This document shows, in pieces, positions 16,997-25,837 of a DNA stretch of 45,734 bases. The translations under genes were made by a program, and so were the position numbers. The stretch covers positions 1 to 45,734 of the forward strand of contig JAYVJM010000085.1 in assembly GCA_043769275.1 (NCBI GenBank), given 5' to 3'. Numbering within the stretch: the stretch's first letter is position 1; the number at the start of each line of letters is the position of its first letter. Below the pieces are notes generated by a model. The model ran no database searches and was not told where the DNA came from. It saw only the letters and a list, made by a program, of their open reading frames with translations. This DNA comes from JAYVJM01 sp043769275 (GTDB lineage Bacteria; Pseudomonadota; Gammaproteobacteria; Pseudomonadales; UBA7239).

Positions 16997-17787
16997 AACA
17001 CATCCGCCATTTCGGGGCTCGCTTTGCGAAACAGCAACAGTGCAAAAGCGAGCAATGCCACGGATGCTAGGGCAATCCAGCCCAGCCGCTCCCAAGCAGG
17101 AGGGGCGTTATACAGCAGAATGTTTTGATACGCAGTGATAATGGGGATCATCGGGTTCAACAACAGCCATGCCTGATAACGCGCCGGCAGAATATTGGCC
17201 ATATACACGATGGGTGTAAACCAGAATAAAAACTGCAGCACGACCGGCACTATTTGCTCAATATCGCGCATAAACACATTTAACACGCCCAAGATCAAGC
17301 CTAGACCCAAGGCAAAAGCAATATTGATGAGCATCACCACCGGCAACCACAGCAGCGCGTAACTGGGCATATGCCCCAGCAAGCCAAAAATCACCAAAAT
17401 GGCCAGCAGCAATAGTAAGTTATTAACCATCGCGCTGCCGGTGACAATTAATGGCAAGGTGATTTTGGGGAAGGCTAGCTTTTTAAGCAGGTTGCCATTA
17501 GCGATAAACAACATCAAACAGCGGTTGATGATATCGGCAAACAGCGACCAACCCAAGGTGCCGGCCATTAAATAAATTGCGTAGGCGTACTGGTTATTGA
17601 TGCCAGGCAGCTTGGCGGCCAGTACCGCCGACAGCACAAAAGCAAAAATCAGCACTTGTGCGAGCGGGTTTAAAATCATCCACAAGCCACCCAGACGGCT
17701 GCGCACAAATCGACTGCGCAACTCGGTTTGAATGGAGGAGAAAATAAAAAAACGGTAGCGCCACGCGCCAGACAACATGCCTAACAT
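16993..17787 (-). CDS. wzm: O-antigen ABC transporter permease
   Basis: 264 residues with six predicted membrane helices, the ABC-2 type of polysaccharide exporters. The N-terminal amphipathic segment contains RSRLGGLWMILNPLAQ (about 30-45), a hallmark of this permease family, and the C-terminal half has NVFMRDIEQIVPVVLQFLFW. ATG at 17787 has AGGAA at good distance, and the gene starts 8 bases after the upstream ligase-like stop. It forms the membrane channel for the Wzt ATPase encoded next, with which it overlaps by four bases. Confidence 0.93.
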   Translation of the reverse strand: MLGMLSGAWRYRFFIFSSIQTELRSRFVRSRLGGLWMILNPLAQVLIFAFVLSAVLAAKLPGINNQYAYAIYLMAGTLGWSLFADIINRCLMLFIANGNLLKKLAFPKITLPLIVTGSAMVNNLLLLLAILVIFGLLGHMPSYALLWLPVVMLINIAFALGLGLILGVLNVFMRDIEQIVPVVLQFLFWFTPIVYMANILPARYQAWLLLNPMIPIITAYQNILLYNAPPAWERLGWIALASVALLAFALLLFRKASPEMADVL

Positions 17788-17795
17788 TCAATTTC

Positions 17796-19058
17796 CTAGC
17801 TAAAACTGGTATTGCTTTTATATCGATTGGCGATTGCCGCTGCCGTATTTGCCGGTATCAACAATAGGGAGGGCAGCAAAAAGGTTAGCATTATAGCCGA
17901 CGGATTCACCAGCAGTGTTTCCATGTCAAATAGCGCTGCGGCCATACTGCCAATTACCAGATAAAGCCATGGCTCATGTCGTTTATTTTGCAAGCCAGCT
18001 TTGATGCAGTGGTACAAATAGGCCAGCAACAATGTCAGCCCGATGAAGCCGCTGTAAAACACCGTGTTAATGTACAGGCTGTGATAGTGGTTTGCGGTAA
18101 AGCGGTTGTAGGTGTTTTCAGCGGAGCTTGTCCAGCCAAAACCCCATAAGATGCGGCTAGGATCAGCGATAAATTGGTGCCAAGCATTTTCCCAGACAAA
18201 ATTTCTGTCCATCAAGCCTCGGGAAAAAAAAGAGCCTGCCGAGCCGCGGTCAATGTGGAGTAACTGCACATAACAATTGATCGCCCAAGCGGTGCTGCCC
18301 ATCAGGCAGAAGGCTAAGATACATATCCCGCCTATTTTTTTTCGGTGTTGCTGACGAAAATAGCTTCTGTCGGGATGAAGGAAAAGCCAAGCCGCGATCG
18401 CCACGCCTAGCAGGACAACCGCGCCGCGACTTTGGCTGGCCATCAGCGCCCATAGACCCACGCAGAGCGCAAGTGCGGCAATGATGTATTCGCTTCCTTT
18501 ACGGGGGGTGTTTAACAGCACAAAGCCGGATAGAAATACGATACACGCCGCCAGCGCGCCCACGCGAATATGGGTGTCAAATACGCCATGACCCAAACTA
18601 TAACGATCAAGTTTTGCCCAGCCCTGCCAGTGCCACAAGACTAAACCTAGCGCGGTCGCGCCCAACACGATGTAAACCAGTGGCAGTATCACGAGATGAG
18701 AAGGGCGGTGATGCGCGAAGTATATCACCGGCACTATCAGTGCCAGTGCGGACAAAACAGCGGCCAGATGGTTTTCTATTTTGTCAGGGCGGTTTCCCCA
18801 AAAAAGGCTGAGTGACATCCAGCCCGCATACAGCAAAAACCAGCGAACAGCCGGATAGTGTAGTAAGACTTTGATCTGTGTTCGAAAATTGAAGGCTAAA
18901 AAAATAAGCGCCGGCAATAGCAGTAGCAAACGATAGCTATTGACGGCGATTTTACTGTTGTCGATTAAAAAAATGACAGCCAGACAAACATAAAAAACAA
19001 TGCCGACAACATAACGTTTGCCGGTTTTTAGTGCGGCATAAGCGTCGACCTGTTTCAC
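17796..19058 (-). CDS. O-antigen ligase/polymerase family membrane protein (WaaL/Wzy_C-like)
   Basis: 420 residues with about ten to twelve helices. The large periplasmic loop after about residue 255 contains a FSRGLMDRNFVWENAWHQF segment and the HYHSLYINTVFYSGFIG region, the arrangement seen in O-antigen ligases with the Wzy_C domain. In ABC-exported systems a WaaL ligase joins the finished chain to lipid A-core in the periplasm, and no Wzy polymerase is needed, so ligase is the preferred call. The start is GTG at 19058 in a GTGA overlap with the upstream gene; the ten extra codons of the longer frame lie inside that gene. Confidence 0.78.
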   Translation of the reverse strand: MKQVDAYAALKTGKRYVVGIVFYVCLAVIFLIDNSKIAVNSYRLLLLLPALIFLAFNFRTQIKVLLHYPAVRWFLLYAGWMSLSLFWGNRPDKIENHLAAVLSALALIVPVIYFAHHRPSHLVILPLVYIVLGATALGLVLWHWQGWAKLDRYSLGHGVFDTHIRVGALAACIVFLSGFVLLNTPRKGSEYIIAALALCVGLWALMASQSRGAVVLLGVAIAAWLFLHPDRSYFRQQHRKKIGGICILAFCLMGSTAWAINCYVQLLHIDRGSAGSFFSRGLMDRNFVWENAWHQFIADPSRILWGFGWTSSAENTYNRFTANHYHSLYINTVFYSGFIGLTLLLAYLYHCIKAGLQNKRHEPWLYLVIGSMAAALFDMETLLVNPSAIMLTFLLPSLLLIPANTAAAIANRYKSNTSFS

Positions 19059-20026
19059 GTCCGTACAGCCTGCGTAGATGTAAACCAAGCATAGGTATTG
19101 TGGAGGCCTTCCTCCAGCGCAATATGCGCCCGCCAGCCCATGCGTCCTAAGCGAGACACATCCAAGAGCTTGCGCGGCGCGCCATCTGGTTTACTGCTGT
19201 CATATTTGATATCGCCTTGATAGCCCACGATACGTGCAATCAGTGCCACTAAATCGGCTATCGCGATATCTTCCCCGCAGCCGATATTAATGTGCGAAAG
19301 AGACGGTTCTGTATTGGCTCGATAAGTGTCCACATCCAATCCAAGAACAAATAGCGAGGCCGCGGCCATGTCGTCTACATGCAAAAACTCGCGGCGCGCT
19401 TTGCCCGTTCCCCATACCACAACTTCTGGCGCGCCTATTTTTTTTGCCTCGTGAAACCGGCGAATCAGCGCGGGCAAAACGTGGCTGTTTTCAAGATGGA
19501 AGTTGTCATTAGGTCCGTACAGGTTGGTGGGCATGACCGAGCGGTAATCGGTGCCGTACTGAAAGTTGTACGCCTCACACAACTTAATGCCTGCTATTTT
19601 GGCAACAGCATAAGGTTCGTTAGTGGGCTCTAAAGCGCCGGTCAGTAGGGTGCTTTCTTCCATGGGTTGCGCGGCCAAGCGTGGGTAAATACAAGAACTG
19701 CCCAAAAATAGCAATGATTTCACACCAGAGGCAAACGCTTGGTGTATTACGTTGCACTCAACCATCAAGTTTTCGTAAATAAATTCCGCAGGGTAATGGT
19801 TGTTGGCAAAAATCCCCCCCACTTTAGCGGCAGCCATAATCACGACATCAGGCTTGGTGGACTGCATAAAATCTGCCACTGCGGCTTGGTTGAGCAAGTC
19901 CAACTCGGCGCGTGTGCGCATCAGAATGTTTTTGCAGCCCTGCGCCTGTAGCTGGCGTACAATAGCAGAACCCACCATGCCGCAATGTCCCGCGACGTAA
20001 ATGTGTTTGTCGGATAACGCGCTCAC
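19055..20026 (-). CDS. fcl: GDP-L-fucose synthase
   Basis: Performs the 3,5-epimerisation and 4-reduction of GDP-4-keto-6-deoxy-D-mannose to GDP-L-fucose with NADPH. 323 residues. The cofactor motif is GHCGMVG (13-19), with FLGSSCIYP (108-115) carrying the conserved serine region and the YAVAK pair (Y139, K143). It overlaps gmd by four bases as GTGA, giving a GTG start at 20026. Together with Gmd it supplies an activated L-fucose for the polysaccharide. Also called wcaG. Confidence 0.95.
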   Translation of the reverse strand: MSALSDKHIYVAGHCGMVGSAIVRQLQAQGCKNILMRTRAELDLLNQAAVADFMQSTKPDVVIMAAAKVGGIFANNHYPAEFIYENLMVECNVIHQAFASGVKSLLFLGSSCIYPRLAAQPMEESTLLTGALEPTNEPYAVAKIAGIKLCEAYNFQYGTDYRSVMPTNLYGPNDNFHLENSHVLPALIRRFHEAKKIGAPEVVVWGTGKARREFLHVDDMAAASLFVLGLDVDTYRANTEPSLSHINIGCGEDIAIADLVALIARIVGYQGDIKYDSSKPDGAPRKLLDVSRLGRMGWRAHIALEEGLHNTYAWFTSTQAVRT

Positions 20027-21156
20027 GCACGCCGCCGGTTGATGGGTGCAGCAAAGCCCTGATCTGCAAGCAACACGTCTTTTTTCGCTTGCTCTAAATC
20101 ACTGGCGATCATTTCCGCGACCATTTCCGGCAGCGTGATGCGAGGCTTCCAGCCAAGTTTTTGATGCGCTAAAGACGGGTCGCCCAAGAGCGTTTCCACT
20201 TCTGCGGGGCGAAAATAATGCGCATCGATTGACACAATAGTGTCGCCTGCTTTTAGCGCGGGAGCTTTGTTGCCTACAACGCGCGCCACACGCGCCACTT
20301 CATCCACGCCGCTGCCTTCCCACGCCAAAGTAATGCCCAGTTCAGCCGCCGCCATTTCAATAAACTGACGCACGGAATACTGCACGCCGGTGGCAATCAC
20401 AAAATCTTGTGGTACTTTCTGTTGCAGCATCAACCATTGCATTTCGATGTAATCTTGCGCATGCCCCCAATCGCGCAGTGCATCAATATTGCCCATATAC
20501 AGGCAGGTGTCTAAACCCTGTGCAATATTGCTTAAGCCGCGTGTGATTTTGCGTGTTACGAAAGTCTCGCCTCGGCGCGGCGATTCATGATTAAACAAAA
20601 TGCCATTGCATGCATACAAACCGTAGGCTTCACGGTAGTTTACGGTGATCCAATACGCATAGAGTTTGGCGACAGCATAGGGCGAGCGTGGGTAAAACGG
20701 TGTCGTTTCTCGTTGTGGTGTTTCTTGTACAAGGCCGTATAGTTCGGATGTAGCTGCTTGATAAAAACGGGTTTTTTTGGCAATCCCTGAAAAACGTATG
20801 GCTTCTAACAGCCGCAAAGCCCCAATGGCATCGACATCTGCCGTGTATTCAGGTGCTTCAAAGGAAACAGCCACGTGGCTTTGCGCGCCGAGGTTGTATA
20901 CCTCGTCAGGCTTCACTTCGTGCAGAATGCGCGCAAGATTGGACGTGTCAGTCAAGTCGCCGTAATGCAGTTTCAGGCTGGGGTTGGCGACATGAGGGTC
21001 TTGATAAATATGATCAATGCGTTGCGTATTCAGTGAGGAGGCGCGTCGTTTGATGCCATGAACCTCATAACCCTTGTTGAGCAAAAATTCCGCGAGATAA
21101 GAGCCATCTTGCCCAGTGATCCCCGTAATCAATGCTTTTTTTGCCTTTTTCTCCAT
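20023..21156 (-). CDS. gmd: GDP-mannose 4,6-dehydratase
   Basis: Converts GDP-D-mannose to GDP-4-keto-6-deoxy-D-mannose with bound NADP+. The 377 residues show GITGQDG (12-18), the KRRASS loop, catalytic AATSELYG (134-141) and YAVAK (Y160, K164), as well as the NHESPRRGETFVTRK segment typical of this enzyme. ATG at 21156 overlaps the upstream GT2 stop as TAATG. No GDP-mannose supply genes (manA, manB, manC) are in the window, so the substrate must come from elsewhere on the chromosome. Confidence 0.97.
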   Translation of the reverse strand: MEKKAKKALITGITGQDGSYLAEFLLNKGYEVHGIKRRASSLNTQRIDHIYQDPHVANPSLKLHYGDLTDTSNLARILHEVKPDEVYNLGAQSHVAVSFEAPEYTADVDAIGALRLLEAIRFSGIAKKTRFYQAATSELYGLVQETPQRETTPFYPRSPYAVAKLYAYWITVNYREAYGLYACNGILFNHESPRRGETFVTRKITRGLSNIAQGLDTCLYMGNIDALRDWGHAQDYIEMQWLMLQQKVPQDFVIATGVQYSVRQFIEMAAAELGITLAWEGSGVDEVARVARVVGNKAPALKAGDTIVSIDAHYFRPAEVETLLGDPSLAHQKLGWKPRITLPEMVAEMIASDLEQAKKDVLLADQGFAAPINRRRA

Positions 21157-22064
21157 TAGATGCTCCAGTTAACGGCGCGTAAGGCCTTTCGTGTGTAGCT
21201 CAACTTAAACAAAACGAGCGGCGATTGACGCAGCAGTCGCCCATAAATACGTAACGCTTCGCGCGACTCACCTGCTTGGTAATAGGTGCGAAACAAAGAC
21301 AAAGAGCGTTGCACAGTGTAACGGTTTTTATAACGCATCAATAGCGGCGGCAATACGCTGGGGTCGAACACGATATCGACTATAGACATGCCCGTTTGCT
21401 CTGCCCAGCGCAAATTGTGGCGCAGGCTGTCGGCATGGTGGTAGATTCGCGCTAACGGCCTGTTGAGGGTTCTGGCAGGCCAAAAAAACAGCGCGTACGC
21501 AAATATAGGCAGGTCTTCTACTTGGAGTAAGGACTCGTTATAACGAAAGCGCTTAAAAATATCCCTGTGCATAAAAACGCAGCCGTTGGCGATAAAAAAA
21601 TGCTTTTTGAGTAAAAAGACGGCAAAGCGCAGCTCCGGTGTAGGTGGTAGTGCAGCAGGCAGGCAAATTTTTGACACGCCGCTTCGGCGCATGGACTCTT
21701 TACCGCCAATGAGTAGGCCAGTATCGCCATGGGTTTGAATGTCCTGCTCGGCTGCCAGTAACGCGCCAGCCAATAGCTCGTCGTCGGCATCCAAAAACAG
21801 CAGATAGCGGCCTCGGCTGGCATCGATGCCAGCATTGCGCGCAGAGGACAAACCGCCATTGGTTTTGTCTATGACTTGGGCGGCGGGTGCCACTTGCGCC
21901 AAACAGCGGCGTATTACCGCAAGCGAGTCGTCGGTCGATCCATCATTAACGACGATCAATTCTGCGTTGCTTCCTAACTGCAAAGCCACTGAAGTAATGG
22001 CACGCTCTACCCAATAGGCATAGTTGTAGCAGGGGATTACTACGCTAAATAAAATATCACTCAT
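21156..22064 (-). CDS. Glycosyltransferase family 2
   Basis: A 302-residue cytoplasmic GT-A fold transferase. It begins SVVIPCYNYAYWVERAI, has VVNDGSTDD (38-46) in the nucleotide-binding region, GGLSSARNAGI (70-80), and the metal-binding LDADDE (91-96). It is the first gene of the polysaccharide series, 52 bases after apaH on the same strand. A primer or branch sugar transfer is likely; donor and acceptor are unknown. The C-terminal 100 residues hold no recognised second domain. Confidence 0.88.
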   Translation of the reverse strand: MSDILFSVVIPCYNYAYWVERAITSVALQLGSNAELIVVNDGSTDDSLAVIRRCLAQVAPAAQVIDKTNGGLSSARNAGIDASRGRYLLFLDADDELLAGALLAAEQDIQTHGDTGLLIGGKESMRRSGVSKICLPAALPPTPELRFAVFLLKKHFFIANGCVFMHRDIFKRFRYNESLLQVEDLPIFAYALFFWPARTLNRPLARIYHHADSLRHNLRWAEQTGMSIVDIVFDPSVLPPLLMRYKNRYTVQRSLSLFRTYYQAGESREALRIYGRLLRQSPLVLFKLSYTRKALRAVNWSI

Positions 22065-22116
22065 TTAAAAGCCTTGCTGCATTTTTGTAACCATAATATG
22101 CGCGTCGCCCTGAAGC

Positions 22117-22920
22117 CTAAGGTGAACGAAATAAGGTGCCATCATCCGAGCGGCGCAGCGTGAGAAAACCACCCGCAGCGCAACCGCTGTCGAGTCCAAT
22201 AATATTGTCTATGCCTGTTTGTGCTTGCAATGCAGCCCAATGCCCAAACAGCAGGCACCAATCTTGCAGTAAAGACCTATACATTACAAACCAAGGCAGG
22301 TAGCCGGAAGGAATGCCTTTCACCGCGTTTTTATATAACAGTTCCAGAGCCTGACCTTGTGAAACAATGCGCATACGGGTAAAGGCATTTGTAATAAACC
22401 GTAGCCGACGGATTCCTTGCTCGTCGTCGTGCCAGCACAGTGGTTCGTCGCCGTGCATGTGCCTGAAAAAATCTGCGCATTGGGGGGATTGCAGCACGCT
22501 TTCTACCTCCTGCGCATGCGCGCGTGCCTGCTCTAAATCCCATTGTGGATAGATGCCCGCGTGTACCATTGCTGTCTTTTTCTGTGTGTCAATCCGCATC
22601 AAAGGTTGGTGACGCAGCCAATCCATTAGCTCGTCGCGGTCGGGGGCGGTGAGTATCTCGTTTAGCGTGTCGTGTCGTCCGGGCGATACATTCGCATAGT
22701 GAATGGCCAGAAGATGCAGGTCGTGATTGCCTAAAACAGTTTGCGCGGCATTCCCTAGCGCTTTGACAAAACGCAAACATTCCAGTGATTGTGGCCCGCG
22801 ATTGACTAGGTCGCCCGTCAGCCACAACACGTCTCGCGCAGGGTCGAATTGCACGCGATCCAGCAATTCACGCAACGGCGCGTAACAACCTTGTAAGTCA
22901 CCGACCGCGTAAGTTGTCAT
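22117..22920 (-). CDS. apaH: Bis(5'-nucleosyl)-tetraphosphatase, symmetrical
   Basis: Hydrolyses Ap4A to two ADP, affecting alarmone levels and Np4-capped RNA. The 267 residues contain the metallophosphoesterase motifs GDLQG (7-11), TGDLVNRGP (35-43) and GNHD (64-67). The start ATG at 22920 follows the rsmA stop with no gap. In Escherichia coli apaG lies between these two genes; here it is absent. There is no visible terminator after it, so transcripts may continue into the polysaccharide genes. Confidence 0.96.
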   Translation of the reverse strand: MTTYAVGDLQGCYAPLRELLDRVQFDPARDVLWLTGDLVNRGPQSLECLRFVKALGNAAQTVLGNHDLHLLAIHYANVSPGRHDTLNEILTAPDRDELMDWLRHQPLMRIDTQKKTAMVHAGIYPQWDLEQARAHAQEVESVLQSPQCADFFRHMHGDEPLCWHDDEQGIRRLRFITNAFTRMRIVSQGQALELLYKNAVKGIPSGYLPWFVMYRSLLQDWCLLFGHWAALQAQTGIDNIIGLDSGCAAGGFLTLRRSDDGTLFRSP

Positions 22921-23766
22921 TCACTGTGCGCCGTTTGTGGTCGTGTAAAGCAAATTCGTCAAACGGACAAAGTCGACCACGCTCAGGGTTTCTGCGCGCG
23001 CATCAGGGCTGATTTCAGCGTCGATAATTTGCGCTTCAGTGAACAGGGGTTTGAGTGTGTTGCGCAAGGTTTTGCGGCGTTGCTGAAACGCCGTGCTAAC
23101 CACGCGCGACAAGGTATGAATGTCTTGTGCCGCCAACTCAGGTACGCGAGGCTGCAAGCGTACGATGGCCGATGTCACTTTTGGTTGCGGAAAAAACGCC
23201 GTCGGGGGCACGTCAAACAAGTCAATCACATGGCAGTGATACTGTGCGATCACGCTCAGCCGCCCATAATCTTTGCTCCCCGCTGTGGCGGCCAAGCGTG
23301 TTACCAATTCCTTTTGCAGCATAAAGTGCATGTCCATTACGTGGTCGCGCTGGTTGAGCAAATGAAACAACAGCGGTGTGGAAATATTGTAAGGTAAGTT
23401 GCCGACCACGCGTACGCGGCCGATAGACGTAGATTCAGAAATGTCCGCTATTCGTGACAGCGAAAACGTCAGCGCGTCACCTTCAATAAGGGTGAGATTG
23501 GGCTGGTTGGCGAATACCTGCCGCAAGCCGGCAACAAGGTCGCGGTCCAGCTCCAGTGCGGTTAACCGCGGCTCGGCCTGCAATAATAAGCGTGTGATTG
23601 CGCCTTGTCCTGGTCCTATTTCCAATATCAACTGGTTTTTTTGGGGGACGACGGCCGCCACAATACGGCGAACAATGTTTTGATCGTGCAGGAAGTTTTG
23701 CCCAAAACGCTTACGCGCTTTGTGGTGGCTGAACTCATGTGGGTTAAGGCGCGGGATATCGTTCAT
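22921..23766 (-). CDS. rsmA: 16S rRNA (adenine(1518)-N6/adenine(1519)-N6)-dimethyltransferase
   Basis: Dimethylates two adjacent adenines in the 3' terminal helix of 16S rRNA late in small-subunit assembly. The 281 residues show GQNFL (22-26), the SAM motif EIGPGQG (49-55), and the catalytic NLPYNIS (123-129). It overlaps pdxA by four bases (ATGA at 23763-23766), which fixes its start, and abuts apaH. Also known as ksgA. Confidence 0.97.
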   Translation of the reverse strand: MNDIPRLNPHEFSHHKARKRFGQNFLHDQNIVRRIVAAVVPQKNQLILEIGPGQGAITRLLLQAEPRLTALELDRDLVAGLRQVFANQPNLTLIEGDALTFSLSRIADISESTSIGRVRVVGNLPYNISTPLLFHLLNQRDHVMDMHFMLQKELVTRLAATAGSKDYGRLSVIAQYHCHVIDLFDVPPTAFFPQPKVTSAIVRLQPRVPELAAQDIHTLSRVVSTAFQQRRKTLRNTLKPLFTEAQIIDAEISPDARAETLSVVDFVRLTNLLYTTTNGAQ

Positions 23767-24773
23767 GCTTGAGTGGCCTGTTGGCGTGCCGCGCGTGTGA
23801 GCATGGCGCTGGCGACATCAATTGCCTGTTGCAAGCTGTGATGTGACGCTCGCCCCGTTCCTGCCAACGTCAGTGCTGTGCCGTGGTCTACTGATGTGCG
23901 AATAAAAGGCAAGCCCAGCGTGATGTTGACTGCCTCGCCAAACCCATGCGCTTTTAATACAGGCAGCCCTTGATCGTGGTACATTGCCACCACAACATCC
24001 ACACTGTGCAGTCGTTCTTGTGTGAAAGCGGTGTCTGCGGGTACCGGCCCCAGCAACTGCAAGCCGTGTGTGCGTAATGCAGCCAGCGTCGGCGCGATAA
24101 TGTCCTGTTCCTCAACGCCGAGGTGGCCGTCTTCGCCCGCGTGCGGATTCAGGCCGCACACCAGAATACGCGGCGCATTTTCTGTGAAATAGCGTGGCAT
24201 TTCTTGGTGGATAATTTCTAGCGTGCGTGTGATGTTTTCTGCGGTGATGGCATCGGCTACGGCACGTAGCGGCAGGTGCGTGGTGACCAGCGCCACACGC
24301 ATAGTTGGCGTGGCCAGCAGCATCACCACTTTGTTGCAGCCGGCTATTTCCTGCAAAAACTCTGTGTGTCCACTGAAAACAAAACCGGCTTCGTTGATGA
24401 GGCTTTTCTGCACAGGTGCGGTTACCAGTGCTAGACGCTTTGGGTTTTGTAAGCAATCTGTGGCGGCGGCGCGCAGGCAGTTAAGCACATACGCGGCGTT
24501 CTTTTTTTCCAATACGCCGCACTCGACCGGCGCAGGGCAGTCGAAGGGTTTGATGTACAGGTGTTGAGCGGGTAACGCCGTTGTGGGCAGCGTTTCGTCT
24601 GTGGCGTGTAGCGTGAGCGGCAAGCCAAGCAAACGTGCGCGATTGGCCAAAATGGCGGGGTCAGCATAGGCAATCACAGGCTGCGTTTGCGTTTGTTGCG
24701 CCACCTGCACGCAAATGTCCAACCCAATGCCAGCAGGCTCTCCAGGTGTCAACGCGATGGCGATATTTTGCAT
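23763..24773 (-). CDS. pdxA: 4-hydroxythreonine-4-phosphate dehydrogenase
   Basis: Oxidises 4-phosphohydroxy-L-threonine in the DXP-dependent pathway to pyridoxal phosphate. 336 residues. It shows TPGEPAGIG (9-17), the metal-binding histidines in SGHTEFL, LNPHAGEDGHLG and AMYHDQGL, and the C-terminal TSVDHGTA segment, all family hallmarks. The start at 24773 is 11 bases after the surA stop. PLP made through this pathway is also the cofactor of GlyA encoded further along the window. Confidence 0.97.
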   Translation of the reverse strand: MQNIAIALTPGEPAGIGLDICVQVAQQTQTQPVIAYADPAILANRARLLGLPLTLHATDETLPTTALPAQHLYIKPFDCPAPVECGVLEKKNAAYVLNCLRAAATDCLQNPKRLALVTAPVQKSLINEAGFVFSGHTEFLQEIAGCNKVVMLLATPTMRVALVTTHLPLRAVADAITAENITRTLEIIHQEMPRYFTENAPRILVCGLNPHAGEDGHLGVEEQDIIAPTLAALRTHGLQLLGPVPADTAFTQERLHSVDVVVAMYHDQGLPVLKAHGFGEAVNITLGLPFIRTSVDHGTALTLAGTGRASHHSLQQAIDVASAMLTRAARQQATQA

Positions 24774-24784
24774 GTTGTGGCCGC

Positions 24785-25789
24785 TTACGGCTGAATTTTT
24801 ACGTAGGCTTTGTCGCGTATTTCTTTTAGCCAGCGTGGCAATTCATCTTGATACTGGCGTTTGCGCAAAATGAGTGTTGCTTGTTGACGCAGCGCATCTT
24901 GACTCATGTCTTGTTTGCGGCGCTCTAGCACTTGGACGATATGCCAGCCAAATTGCGTATGAAAGGGTGCCGATATTTCCCCCGCTGCTGTTGCGTCGAG
25001 TGCTTTTTCAAATTCGGGCACCATCTGCCCAGGCATAGTCCAGCCCAAATCGCCACCCTTTAGTGCGGAGCCGGTGTCTTCGGAATTTTGTTTGGCGATA
25101 ACGGCAAAGTCATTTGGCTTTTTGATACTCGAGCGCAATTTTTCCAACAAGGCGCGCGCTTCCTCGTCGTTGCGTATTTCCGATGTTTTAATCAGGATGT
25201 GGCGGGCGAGGGTTTGTGTAATCGGTGCCATCTCGGCCGCTTGCGTGGCGAGGTCATGCCCTTCTTTTGTCTTAAGGAAATTGTCTATGTCTTGCTCGCT
25301 GATGCGGATGCGTTTACTCACGACGCTCTGCTGCACTTGCTGCATAATCATTTCGCGCCGTATATTCTGTTCAAATGCGCCCCACAGCATGCCCTGCTGT
25401 TCAACGACTGGTTTAAAAGCCGCAATACTTAGGTGGTTTTGAGCCGCAATATCGTTCAGTGCTTGTTGTAATTGTTCGTCAGCTATTTTTATGCCGGCGC
25501 GCTTGCCCATTTGTAGTTGAAGGTTTTCGACAATTAAACGCTCCAGCACCTGCTGCCGCAGTACCTCTGGCGGTGGCGCGGCGCTGCCCGATTTTTTGAT
25601 CTGCCCGGCAATCATTTGTTCACGCGCAGTTAACTCACTCGCCATGATGACATCCTCATCGACCACTGCAGCGACGCGATCTAGTGTTTGTGTTTGCGAT
25701 GGAGCTTCGCCGGCCCAGCCGGCGGCGGCAGGCAGCAGCCCAAGGCCTATGGTAATGAGGGTTACTTCGATACAGCTTTTGATCTTCAT
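24785..25789 (-). CDS. surA: Periplasmic chaperone/peptidyl-prolyl isomerase SurA, single-parvulin form
   Basis: Escorts outer-membrane proteins, LptD among them, through the periplasm. 334 residues: signal peptide (about 1-26, cleavage near GWAGEA), SurA N-terminal chaperone domain (about 30-185), one parvulin domain (about 194-291, with ARHILIK, GGDLGW and FGWHIVQV), and a C-terminal helix (296-334) that packs against the N domain in known structures. The Escherichia coli protein has two parvulin domains and about 428 residues, so one domain is missing. The gene follows lptD by 48 bases. The Shine-Dalgarno sequence before ATG 25789 is poor. Confidence 0.94.
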   Translation of the reverse strand: MKIKSCIEVTLITIGLGLLPAAAGWAGEAPSQTQTLDRVAAVVDEDVIMASELTAREQMIAGQIKKSGSAAPPPEVLRQQVLERLIVENLQLQMGKRAGIKIADEQLQQALNDIAAQNHLSIAAFKPVVEQQGMLWGAFEQNIRREMIMQQVQQSVVSKRIRISEQDIDNFLKTKEGHDLATQAAEMAPITQTLARHILIKTSEIRNDEEARALLEKLRSSIKKPNDFAVIAKQNSEDTGSALKGGDLGWTMPGQMVPEFEKALDATAAGEISAPFHTQFGWHIVQVLERRKQDMSQDALRQQATLILRKRQYQDELPRWLKEIRDKAYVKIQP

Positions 25790-25837
25790 GGTGCGTTACA
25801 TCTCTATATTTATGATCGAATAAACAAGGGGAAACCG

